NCBI GenBank assembly: GCA_016839425.1
Contig: JAEOUI010000109.1
Coordinates: 1 to 11,961, forward strand
Direction: 5' to 3'
DNA from: Promethearchaeota archaeon
GTDB taxonomy: Archaea > Asgardarchaeota > Lokiarchaeia > Sigynarchaeales > SOKP01
Length of the DNA: 11,961 nt
In this document: positions 1-7,617 of the stretch, piece after piece
Position numbering within the stretch: the first letter of the stretch is position 1
Layout: every line of letters starts with the position of its first letter
Notes under the pieces: generated by a model
Told to the model about the DNA's origin: nothing
Database searches by the model: none
The model's input: the letters and a program-made list of their open reading frames with translations, nothing else
Made by a program: the position numbers and the translations under genes

Positions 1-2
1 CA

Positions 3-1319
3 CTTATCGTTGGCATACAGAAAGGCGTGGTCACTCCGAAAAAACGAGCAAAAGCCAGGACTCTCGCTGAAGTTCAGAGCGTTTTTGACGATGCCGTGAA
101 CATTGAACATGTGCTAGTGTTATACAAGGCCTCGGGAATGTGCGTTTATTTCAAGTCTCTGGGATTGGAAAGCATCGATCCCGAATTAATCAGTGGATTC
201 CTTTCTGCCGTCTCATCGTTCGGGCGGGAAATGGAGTCTCAGCAAGCGTTAAACGAGATTAACTATGGGGACAAGAAGATACTCCTTTCAGACGGAGATT
301 TCATTCGCGTTGCTCTAGTTCTCAGCAAGGAACCTTCGGTAATCACGAGACAGCACCTAACCGAGTTCATTGCCAAGTTCGAGCGATCTTATGCGAAAGT
401 TCTCCCCAACTGGAGGGGTAATCTCAAGTCTTTTGACGGAGCAGGAAAAATCGTGGACGATGTCTTGAATACTTCCATCATCTTACCGCACGAATTGAGT
501 TTCGACAATAAGGCAATCAAATCAATCTCGAGGCCCATTTCGAAAGATGTGATGAAAATCGCACGGAGTCTCTTAAAGGACACGGACCGTAAGTACTTCT
601 TTATTGCCCAACTCCTCACGCTTTCGCAAAAACAGCTGAACACTGAAAAAGCCAAAGTCTTTATGGGTATTAAGGAGCTTCGGGACTTGAATGTGCTCAA
701 GCCCATTGATATTGCTGCCCTGGAAGCCCAACCAATTTCGCAACAAGAGATGAACCTCATCAGCCAAAAAGTCTCTCAATTACAAAACGTGGCTCCCGAA
801 TTGAAACAAAAACTCGTTGAGGACATCGCTTCCATGAAAAATCCCGTGGAACGAGAAGCTTTTCTTGCAAGTCTGGCAGACCATAAAGAAATCGTCTCGA
901 TGCCCATAGGGGGCGTGTCTTCAGTAAAAATATCGGACGCAAAAGGTGCCAAGAAAGAAATATCTAACTGGAGGAAGAAAGCGCGCTCCTACAAGAGCAA
1001 GAAAGACTACAAGAATTCATTGCTCGTTCTCAATAACGCTGCCACGATTGCCACGAGTTGGGAACTTCAAAAAGAATTTGAACTGGTAAAAGACGAAATG
1101 CGCGTCGTTCAGATGGAAGACCAAGAAGCTAAGATGAAGATGTACGAATTAAAAGCCAAAAGCGCAGTAAAGGCGGCAAAATATGGGGACGCCGCCCAAT
1201 TTTACGAGCTTGCGTCGAGAGCAGCATCAGAAGTTTTCAAGCTTGGCAGAACGGACTTTACTAATGAAGTCAAGAGGCTCACGAATAAGCAAAGAGAATA
1301 CGAAAAACTAGCTCAATAA
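3..1319 (+). CDS. Longin-like/TPR-like domain protein, 5'-truncated by window edge
   Basis: Residue numbers count from the GTG at 27. The frame stays open upstream to the window edge and the upstream codons look coding, so the true start probably lies outside; a GTG start at 27 is possible, but its only Shine-Dalgarno-like bases (AAAGG) sit one base away, too close. Residues about 28-150 look like a longin or roadblock-type fold: a hydrophobic strand, a turn (YKASGMCVYFKS), then a helix containing DPELISGFLSAVSSFGREME, two more strands and a long helix. This pattern is familiar from Asgard proteins related to eukaryotic trafficking and GTPase-regulatory subunits. Residues 150-300 are mostly helical and unassigned. 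Residues 308-430 form lysine-rich helical pairs resembling degenerate TPR or MIT-like hairpins. No signal peptide or membrane segment is visible, so it is probably cytosolic or peripheral to membranes. Its partner is unknown. It is more GC-rich than the SIR2 gene. The gene is certain; the fold assignment is moderate. Confidence 0.8.
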   Translation, partial: LIVGIQKGVVTPKKRAKARTLAEVQSVFDDAVNIEHVLVLYKASGMCVYFKSLGLESIDPELISGFLSAVSSFGREMESQQALNEINYGDKKILLSDGDFIRVALVLSKEPSVITRQHLTEFIAKFERSYAKVLPNWRGNLKSFDGAGKIVDDVLNTSIILPHELSFDNKAIKSISRPISKDVMKIARSLLKDTDRKYFFIAQLLTLSQKQLNTEKAKVFMGIKELRDLNVLKPIDIAALEAQPISQQEMNLISQKVSQLQNVAPELKQKLVEDIASMKNPVEREAFLASLADHKEIVSMPIGGVSSVKISDAKGAKKEISNWRKKARSYKSKKDYKNSLLVLNNAATIATSWELQKEFELVKDEMRVVQMEDQEAKMKMYELKAKSAVKAAKYGDAAQFYELASRAASEVFKLGRTDFTNEVKRLTNKQREYEKLAQ

Positions 1320-1325
1320 CTCCGA

Positions 1326-1360
1326 TTTTATTATTTTCTTTTTTTTATCTAACTTTTTTA
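1326..1360 (+). terminator. U-rich terminator after the longin-like gene
   Basis: Two T-rich runs follow the stop codon within 40 bases: about 20 bases of almost pure T with interspersed A (1326-1346), then a further T6 (1354-1359). Archaeal RNA polymerase terminates on such U-tracts without needing a hairpin. Placement just after the stop, between convergent genes, fits. Confidence 0.55.
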
Positions 1361-1404
1361 ATATTATCTATACTATTTATTTAATCGTTTAAAAGTAATA
1401 GACA

Positions 1405-1424
1405 CAAATAAGATAAAAATTAGA
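1405..1424 (-). terminator. Possible T-rich end of the HEAT/winged-helix gene transcript
   Basis: On the minus strand the bases just after the stop read as a T-rich stretch (TAATTTTTATCTTATTTG). It is weaker than the opposing T-tract of the convergent gene, so this is a tentative call. Confidence 0.3.
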
Positions 1425-1429
1425 TTTTT

Positions 1430-4165
1430 TTATTCTAAAAGACCTAAATTTTCGAGCAATTCTTCGAGTTTTTGTTCCGATTCGATATCCTCGGGATCCG
1501 TGATTAAACGCTTTTGAAGGAAGATGATCTTTCCGTAAGTCAGTTCTAATTCATTAAAGAATTCCACCCACTTGTTAAAATCGTTTACGATATCTATCAC
1601 ATGTAAGTCATCCTTAAACGATTTGATCTCGTTTTTCTTGTTTTCTGCCAAGCCTAGATATCTCTTCACGCTATACCCTTGATCCTTGAGGATCTTGTTG
1701 TGAGTTTTCCTGACGACCGAATCAATTTGTGCTCTCCATTTCACGTAACTCACATTTATCTTGTCGATTGTTTCTTGTATGAGCTTGATTTCTTGAGGGT
1801 ATATAATTTCCCTTCGCTTGGTTAATATTTTTTTCACAGTGGTTAATTCTTTTTCAAACCTTTCAATATACGACCTTACTAACCTCTCAAACTCGTGAAC
1901 CACGGTGTTATAATCAGTAACGAATATGACCTCATCGCTTGAGAATGTGAGCGTGTCCTTTTCAAATACGCCCACGAGTCGCTTTTGAGCTATTAAATCG
2001 TCAAAGACTTCCTTCATTAAAGTTATTTCTTCCTCAGCAAGTTCTTTTCCGTAAAACAGGTCGTAAAAAGAAAACATCAAACTATTTTCTAACATCATGT
2101 TTCTTATACCCAAAATGGTGTAAAATCGCAATTCCCCGCCTTCCTTGTAAAAAATACCCCTTATTTTTTCCTCGTTTTGTAGCTTTTTAATGAGTTCTTC
2201 AATGAGTTCGGAATTGGCGTCGAAATATCCAAATGTGATATAATCGTTCGTTTTTGCTTTTTCAAGAATCGTGGAAGCGATACCTTTCTTGGCGTCTTCG
2301 ATCTTGTCTGGGCTTAAAATCATTATGTCTCCTTTAACAAAATAATTCAGTCCGAGATCCCGAACAAAATCTAAAAATGCATTATGCTCCATCCCGAGCT
2401 TTCCAAGGTATTCGCTAATACTCGCTTGTTCTTTCTGTTTGATCTCGTTCCCAATTAATTGAAGGTTCTCGTCAATCTTCGTGAGTATTATGTTTTTATC
2501 AATGTTTAAGGTTTCAGCCAGTTCGTTAATCTTCTTTCTTTTTACTTCTTCGTCTTTAATCGTCCCTAATTCGTCTATCTTATCCTTGACGAATTTCGAA
2601 TAATAAAAGACATCCATGTTCTTGTCCCATATGCCAGATCGAAGGTCTATCTGTTGTTCTAAAACATCCATCAACAAGATCTTTACAATATTTAATTTTT
2701 TGGAAACTTTTGTTAAGTCGAAGAAACCAATGATTTTTGAGTTTTCAATCTCGCTTTTAATTTTTGTAAATCCGATATTCGTAAGCCAATTGGTCCCTTT
2801 ATGCAAGCTTGTTAAATAATCTCTTGGTAAGTTCTTGATAAGCAAAATGAATTCTTCGTCCTTGAGACGCTCCCTAATGGGTTTCAAATCGATAGAACTA
2901 TTTCGAGCAGCCTCAGAATTGATTTGATCTCGTATCTTTTTCAACCAAAAGAAAAATTGATCGTTTTTTCCAGCAAGATAAGTTTGATTCAACTCCTCAG
3001 ATAATTGAGTAATGGTTTGGAATACCAAGGTTGGAGGGAGATAATCGTATTTTTTCATTGAAACCATTCCCGTCTTTTGGAAATCGGATACAAGTGAATT
3101 TTTTATGTGCGTTTCTGGATAGAAAAATCCCAATTTAGAGTAATATCCTTTCACATGATTCAAGCGAACGAGTACATTCATCAATTTTTTTAAGGTTGAT
3201 GGATATTCGCAAATATCTGCAAATATTCTTGCTATTTCCTCATTTGCAATCTTATCGTCCCGATCGAAAAATTTTTGCACTTTTTGTTTTTCAAGCTCAA
3301 AAAAAAATACTTCTTTGGACTTATTACTTTTAGTGTACACATAAATCTCGTCTTCTCTGAGGGCGTTTTCTTTTATTTTTTGCCAAAATTCCTTTGGGGA
3401 TATATTATTCTTATTCTGTATTTTTGAAAAGTCGTGGCGTTTCATGATGAAAAGATTATCAAGCATTTTGACAATATCTCCATCATTCCTATCCTTCGGA
3501 AGATCCACTTTTAATACAGGAAATATATTTTGAATCGTTCCTGATAAAATTGAAAAAATTTCAGATGAATTTTCATCATTATATTCCAAGGCTAATTTTC
3601 TTAAAATGCTCCTGAGCTCGTAATGTTGTTTGAAATTAAAATTCTCGCAAGATGTGATAGATTTTAGAAGGGATTGAATGTTTTCTTCGTTTTTCTCTAT
3701 TTTTAATGCGTTTATTATAATGTCCTTATGTGGGCAAGCAAGCATTGGCTCTGAATCGATCAATTCCCCGATAAAGTAATGCGCGTTGTGCCTAATATCT
3801 TCCGATTCATCGATTAACAATGAAAGAAATTCTGGAACAAGTTCTTTCTTATAATTAGGATCTGCAAGCATTTTAAAACCCACGATTAAAATTGAGTTCG
3901 TTTTTAATTTTTCGTTTTCTGAACTAAAAAAAGGTTTTACTTTGTTTAATATTCTTTCCGAAATGCTTTCAATGTCCTTTTCTGCTATTATGCTTAATAA
4001 ATAGGTGACTGGTACCACCAACTCTTCTTCTTCCAAGAGAGGTTCGATATTTTCGGCGAGTAATTTCTCAACTTTAGCTTTCTTATCCTTTGCGTAAAAC
4101 TTGTTTAACTTTTCAATAAATTGAGCTAAAATCGCGTTGCCTTGAAAGTCTTCAATGTTGATCAT
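1430..4165 (-). CDS. Large HEAT-like and winged-helix-like repeat protein of unknown function
   Basis: I do not recognise a named family. The N-terminal 200 residues look like HEAT or armadillo helical pairs; the clearest run is 86-135, with SEDIRHNAHYFIGELIDSEP at 121-140 as a typical inner helix. Residues 230-450 are helical and charged. From about 475 to 745 there are several helix-helix-strand units resembling tandem winged helices: IGFFDLTKVSKKLNI from 479, ISEYLGKLGMEHNAF from 583, and ELIEELIKKLQNEEKIRGIF from 653 followed by a beta-hairpin. Residues 755-911 are predicted long helices and probable coiled coil. A HEAT-plus-winged-helix build suggests a protein-protein scaffold, as in PCI-type subunits or the UFM1 ligase UFL1; this is analogy only. 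There are no membrane segments, signal peptide or catalytic motif. The ATG at 4165 gives MINIEDFQGN. It is convergent with the longin-like gene and separated from the PH-domain gene by 231 bases. Confidence 0.8.
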   Translation of the reverse strand: MINIEDFQGNAILAQFIEKLNKFYAKDKKAKVEKLLAENIEPLLEEEELVVPVTYLLSIIAEKDIESISERILNKVKPFFSSENEKLKTNSILIVGFKMLADPNYKKELVPEFLSLLIDESEDIRHNAHYFIGELIDSEPMLACPHKDIIINALKIEKNEENIQSLLKSITSCENFNFKQHYELRSILRKLALEYNDENSSEIFSILSGTIQNIFPVLKVDLPKDRNDGDIVKMLDNLFIMKRHDFSKIQNKNNISPKEFWQKIKENALREDEIYVYTKSNKSKEVFFFELEKQKVQKFFDRDDKIANEEIARIFADICEYPSTLKKLMNVLVRLNHVKGYYSKLGFFYPETHIKNSLVSDFQKTGMVSMKKYDYLPPTLVFQTITQLSEELNQTYLAGKNDQFFFWLKKIRDQINSEAARNSSIDLKPIRERLKDEEFILLIKNLPRDYLTSLHKGTNWLTNIGFTKIKSEIENSKIIGFFDLTKVSKKLNIVKILLMDVLEQQIDLRSGIWDKNMDVFYYSKFVKDKIDELGTIKDEEVKRKKINELAETLNIDKNIILTKIDENLQLIGNEIKQKEQASISEYLGKLGMEHNAFLDFVRDLGLNYFVKGDIMILSPDKIEDAKKGIASTILEKAKTNDYITFGYFDANSELIEELIKKLQNEEKIRGIFYKEGGELRFYTILGIRNMMLENSLMFSFYDLFYGKELAEEEITLMKEVFDDLIAQKRLVGVFEKDTLTFSSDEVIFVTDYNTVVHEFERLVRSYIERFEKELTTVKKILTKRREIIYPQEIKLIQETIDKINVSYVKWRAQIDSVVRKTHNKILKDQGYSVKRYLGLAENKKNEIKSFKDDLHVIDIVNDFNKWVEFFNELELTYGKIIFLQKRLITDPEDIESEQKLEELLENLGLLE

Positions 4166-4352
4166 GATGTAGGAATGATAATTTATACTAAAATAATAAT
4201 TTAATCCAATGGAACAATGGCTAAAAGCTTAATTATGCGATCCCTTATTTGTATGCTATAGTCCTTATTCTAACTTTCTGAGCTCTCTTTGCCTTGTTCC
4301 GTTATCTTGTCTAGTCTTTAATTCATTTCAAGCTAATATTATTTAAAAATCA

Positions 4353-4377
4353 ATAAAAATAGAATAAAAAAAAAGAA
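4353..4377 (-). terminator. U-rich terminator after the PH-domain membrane protein gene
   Basis: On the minus strand, about 20 bases after the stop at 4397, the transcript would read a run of nine T, then ATTCTATTTTTATT. This is a strong archaeal-type U-tract. The rest of the 4166-4396 gap holds no ORF or RNA gene that I can recognise. Confidence 0.5.
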
Positions 4378-4396
4378 ATCGTGTTAAATTTCTAGT

Positions 4397-5065
4397 TTAC
4401 GCTTGATCGTCGATTTCCACTCGAACATGAGAAAGAAGATCGTCGATTTGTTCTTGCTTGTTGTTAATGTTGAGAACGGTAGTTAAATGTATGACTTCTC
4501 CGTGTCCGGGCATTAAGGTTACCGAACCCGCGCGTAATATGAAAAACTCGAACACATCTGGGATTTCTTTCTTGATCCTCAAGCTTTTTGTTGGGATTCT
4601 TTCGGCTGAACTAAAAATACCTTTTTTATGGTAAATCTCGTTTCTTTCCACTTTCCAATAGTTAAATTGGGCGCCAATCACTACAAAGAACAAAATTGCG
4701 AGTAATATAAGCCCCATAATTAGATAGAATCCCCAAGGTAATGCAACATCTAATGATTCTCCTCCAAAACTCACATCTCCTACTTGTGGCAAGACCAGAA
4801 AAACAAGTATTAAAATCACGACGACTATTATCAGGATAAGCACGAAAAATTTTGCGCTCGAGAAATCAAAAGCGATCACAAATAGGTTTGCAAAAAACAC
4901 TATGAACCAAATATATCCGAGGACCGAAATGGAACCTTCAGGGGTTAAAGCTTCGATCAAATACAATATCCAAGAGGTGATCAACAACGGCCAAAAGAAT
5001 ATGACTTTTGGGTAAGATCTCAGAATTACTTCTTCAATTGCTTTCTTTGGTTTATTTTCAGACAT
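4397..5065 (-). CDS. Four-TM membrane protein with C-terminal bacterial-PH-like (DUF304/bPH2) domain
   Basis: Numbering is from the ATG at 5065 (222 residues). An in-frame GTG at 5074 would add three residues, but it lies inside the likely Shine-Dalgarno sequence AGGTG (5072-5076), six bases before the ATG, so the ATG is preferred. Four hydrophobic segments are clear: about 21-40, 48-68, 72-94 (almost all I, V, L and F) and 111-134. The remaining 88 residues fit the bacterial PH / DUF304 pattern: a short strand NYWKVERNEIYHKKGIF (135-151), an IPTKSLRI strand, DVFEFFILRAGSVTL (170-184), then VIHLTTVLNINNKQEQIDDLL ending in a helix. Such domains sit on the cytosolic face of the membrane and usually mediate membrane-protein assembly; the ligand is unknown. 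In related proteins the domain follows paired helices. Nothing here shows a transport or enzyme motif. It is probably monocistronic. The topology is well supported; the role is not. Confidence 0.82.
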   Translation of the reverse strand: MSENKPKKAIEEVILRSYPKVIFFWPLLITSWILYLIEALTPEGSISVLGYIWFIVFFANLFVIAFDFSSAKFFVLILIIVVVILILVFLVLPQVGDVSFGGESLDVALPWGFYLIMGLILLAILFFVVIGAQFNYWKVERNEIYHKKGIFSSAERIPTKSLRIKKEIPDVFEFFILRAGSVTLMPGHGEVIHLTTVLNINNKQEQIDDLLSHVRVEIDDQA

Positions 5066-5071
5066 CTTATT

Positions 5072-5076
5072 CACCT
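5072..5076 (-). promoter_or_regulatory. Shine-Dalgarno site deciding the PH-domain gene start
   Basis: AGGTG on the minus strand lies six bases before the ATG at 5065 and contains the alternative GTG codon at 5074. The spacing supports initiation at the ATG. Confidence 0.6.
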
Positions 5077-5083
5077 AATTTAG

Positions 5084-5107
5084 AACAATATGGTTTAATA
5101 TATTGTT
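5084..5107. repeat. Inverted repeat upstream of the PH-domain gene
   Basis: AACAATAT (5084-5091) and ATATTGTT (5100-5107) are perfect 8-base arms around an 8-base spacer, 19-42 bases ahead of the ATG at 5065. The position would suit an operator or a 5' leader hairpin. It is AT-only apart from one pair, so chance occurrence cannot be excluded. Confidence 0.4.
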
Positions 5108-5193
5108 ATTAGAAATTAATATAGATAACCTTATTAAAAAGCTTTATCAATTGATTTTTATAATTGGGAACATGGCGTAAATTTAATTCAATT

Positions 5194-7614
5194 TTACACC
5201 TTGGATGTTTGTTTGACTTTATAATTATTAGTTCTTAACTTTTTATTGCTATTATTATTCAGCTTAAAATTACTTTTGTATTTTTTTATTTTAGAACGAA
5301 GCACCTTGAATTCCGGAGTTAATGTCATTCCAAGTTCTCGATAGATTTTAATCGCTTTTTTAAAGTTATCTAACGCATCCGTGATTCGTCCAATGTCAAT
5401 TAATATAAATCCCATATTACATAGAAAAGCTGCTTGACCTTGTTTATATTTAATGCGCTCAGAAATTTTAAGAGCTTGACGACAATAAAATAATGCCCTA
5501 TTAAATTGCCCTCTTTTGTGAAAAATTAAACTAATATTATTGAAGCAGGTTGATTTCTCTTTAGAATCGCCTAATTTATTTATAATTTTAAGGGAAGTCC
5601 TAAAACATCTTAAAGCGCTCAAAAATTCCCCTCTAATACGGAGAACTTCTCCGATGTTATTATGTTCAATTGCTTGCGACTTGAGATTTCCTAAATGCTC
5701 ATATATTTCTAATGCTTGTTTAAAATATCTAAAAGCTTTTTTAAACGACTTTTTTGCAAAATGGATCCTACCAATATTACTCAATTGATTAGCAATTCCC
5801 TCTTTATTATCTATCCTTTTATTCAGGTATAATGCATCGTTAAGCATTTTTAAGGCCGTTTTATACTTACAGCGATTAAAATAATAATGGCTTGAATTAT
5901 TTAATGCTATTGCCAATTCTTTGATATCGTTATTTTTCCTTGCATATTTTTCAACTTTAGATAATATATCCAACGCTTTATCAACACGCCCAGCTTGATA
6001 GGCTAAAACTGAAAGATTATTTAAAACGCTACATTTAACCTTTATATCTCCCAAATTATTAGAAATTCTTAGTGCTTGCTTGAAACATTCATGGGCTTTC
6101 GCATTATTACCCTGTTCTAAATAAAAAATTCCTATACAATTCAAAATATTTGCCTTCCCCTTGAGATCACCCAATTGATTAACGATTTGAAGGGATTTTT
6201 TGAAATACGCATCCGCACTTTGGTATTCTCCCTTTTTGAACATTAGTTGTCCAATATTTGTCATGTGCGTTGCCGTATCTTCTAAATTTGGAAAAAATTT
6301 ATCGTAAGTTAACGCTTGCTGATAATATTGAAGAGATTTATCGTAAATTCCTTTTTCAAAAAAGATTGATGCCATGTTGTTTAGATTGGTGGCAAGGCAG
6401 GTATAATTCCCAATTTTCTTGTTAAGTTCAAAAGAAATTTTAAATTGTTCTAATGCGCTTTCATAATCTCCTTTTAATTTGCAAATCTCTCCTAATACAT
6501 TGATGGCAGTACTTTTCCAAGAACTATCCTTCATATTAATAGCAATATTTAACATCGCTTCAGCACAAGTTTTTGCTTCTTCGTACATGCCAAGCTGAAG
6601 ATATAATTCTGTTGCAATTTTTTGTTTTAACACATTGTTTGGTTTTATTATATTTTTAGTAATCCATTCAAAAGGGATCTTGACTTTCTCTTGCATGTGA
6701 AATTCTGGTTTTTTATCAAGGAAGTAATTTATCAAATCGGAAGTATTTGCGTCCAAGCGATATAAATGCTTGACATTTGATTTGTTACGAATTTTTGATA
6801 AAATTCTCCATAATTTATCAGTTTGAACTTTTTTATCATGAGAAATTTCGGTCAAGTAAAAATTCTCGCTCGAATCGGTTATATGGTTTATCCAGACGAT
6901 ATTCTTGACATCTTTTAATTCAAATAATGCTGGAAGAATGTCAAAATCGTCGCTCCCTGAATATCCCATGATTATCAAGGAACGATTTCTCGAAATGTTT
7001 AAAAATAAACGCTTTTTAAAAGGTTCTACTTGAAATGTATTTAAACCTTCCTTGTTTGTCCCAAAAGCGTGAATAGTTGCTATGAGCGAGTCCTTTGTGT
7101 TTTCTCCATTTATCAAATTCTTCGTGGAACCGTGGATTTTATATAATGTTTTCGATCCTTTCTCGTATAGTTTGGGGGGATTAGAATATCTTAAAAAGTC
7201 ATTTTTCGTAATAACACATTTGATTTCGTGTTTATTCACTCCTAAATTTATCAATGCATGTTCAATGAGAGAATCAAAATTCGTAGTCATGACGAAATGT
7301 CCTTTTAATATCATTTTCGCATAAAAATAATGTTGTTTATTGGGGTTAGTACTTTGATCGTAATATTCAATGATTTTAAGCTCATTGTCCATGTGATCCC
7401 TTATTATTTCAATTAATTGTTCAAATCTAATTTTTCTCTTATTAACGAGTCGATACAATTTCGAAACCTCTTTTTTAGGACAAGCATATAATAAGATTGC
7501 TTTCATCATTGATTTCGCCGTTGCAAGGCACGAAGGAGGATCTAAAGAAGACCCCGCCCCAACTAAAAAAGTTAAATTCTCATTTTCCAATATTTCTTTA
7601 AGGGTAACATCCAT
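5194..7614 (-). CDS. SIR2-like NADase domain fused to an array of eleven TPRs; candidate defence effector
   Basis: The N-terminal domain (about 1-250) is SIR2-like: LVGAGSS (17-23) is the NAD-binding GAG motif, TTNFD (110-114) the strand end carrying the conserved Asn112, KIHGS (159-163) the catalytic His161, and GYSGSD (217-222) the distal motif typical of SIR2_2-type proteins. No deacetylase zinc cysteines are seen, which points to the NAD-cleaving SIR2 branch found in antiviral systems such as ThsA and DSR proteins rather than to a sirtuin. Residues 250-330 link to a TPR array from about 331 to 768 with an exact 40-residue register and repeated LNNIG...A..YF..AL.I...LGD consensus; the first repeat is degenerate. 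The lysine/asparagine-rich tail (770-806) is probably disordered. It is likely cytosolic, with the TPRs sensing a partner and the SIR2 domain depleting NAD. The start ATG at 7614 is unambiguous. It lies alone, not in a recognisable multi-gene defence operon, and is markedly AT-rich. The family call is firm; defence is inferred. Confidence 0.9.
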   Translation of the reverse strand: MDVTLKEILENENLTFLVGAGSSLDPPSCLATAKSMMKAILLYACPKKEVSKLYRLVNKRKIRFEQLIEIIRDHMDNELKIIEYYDQSTNPNKQHYFYAKMILKGHFVMTTNFDSLIEHALINLGVNKHEIKCVITKNDFLRYSNPPKLYEKGSKTLYKIHGSTKNLINGENTKDSLIATIHAFGTNKEGLNTFQVEPFKKRLFLNISRNRSLIIMGYSGSDDFDILPALFELKDVKNIVWINHITDSSENFYLTEISHDKKVQTDKLWRILSKIRNKSNVKHLYRLDANTSDLINYFLDKKPEFHMQEKVKIPFEWITKNIIKPNNVLKQKIATELYLQLGMYEEAKTCAEAMLNIAINMKDSSWKSTAINVLGEICKLKGDYESALEQFKISFELNKKIGNYTCLATNLNNMASIFFEKGIYDKSLQYYQQALTYDKFFPNLEDTATHMTNIGQLMFKKGEYQSADAYFKKSLQIVNQLGDLKGKANILNCIGIFYLEQGNNAKAHECFKQALRISNNLGDIKVKCSVLNNLSVLAYQAGRVDKALDILSKVEKYARKNNDIKELAIALNNSSHYYFNRCKYKTALKMLNDALYLNKRIDNKEGIANQLSNIGRIHFAKKSFKKAFRYFKQALEIYEHLGNLKSQAIEHNNIGEVLRIRGEFLSALRCFRTSLKIINKLGDSKEKSTCFNNISLIFHKRGQFNRALFYCRQALKISERIKYKQGQAAFLCNMGFILIDIGRITDALDNFKKAIKIYRELGMTLTPEFKVLRSKIKKYKSNFKLNNNSNKKLRTNNYKVKQTSKV
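5311..6622 (-). repeat. 120-base tandem TPR-coding repeat array
   Basis: Codons for residues about 331-768 of the SIR2-TPR gene encode eleven consecutive repeats with no insertion or deletion between them: equivalent positions fall at 371, 411, 451, 491, 531, 571, 611, 651, 691 and 731. The repeats are diverged at DNA level, so this is a protein-level repeat and not a fresh tandem duplication. Confidence 0.85.
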
Positions 7615-7617
7615 TTT

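Noticed and set aside
389..942. Minus-strand ORFs within the longin-like gene
   Set aside because: They lie wholly antisense to a well-supported coding frame, show no recognisable domain and have compositions typical of reverse-frame shadows.
2616..2819. 67-residue plus-strand ORF inside the 911-residue gene
   Set aside because: Short antisense frame without a ribosome site or recognisable domain.
4166..4396. Possible small RNA gene (ATGATGT resembling a C box, CTGA resembling a D box)
   Set aside because: The boxes are over 100 bases apart, one overlaps the neighbouring start codon, and no stem or tRNA-like clover pattern is visible.
5072..5074. GTG start for the PH-domain gene
   Set aside because: It overlaps the best Shine-Dalgarno sequence; the ATG at 5065 has correct spacing.
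5311..6622. CRISPR array or recent DNA tandem duplication
   Set aside because: The 120-base periodicity is at protein level with diverged codons; there are no identical direct repeats separated by unique spacers.
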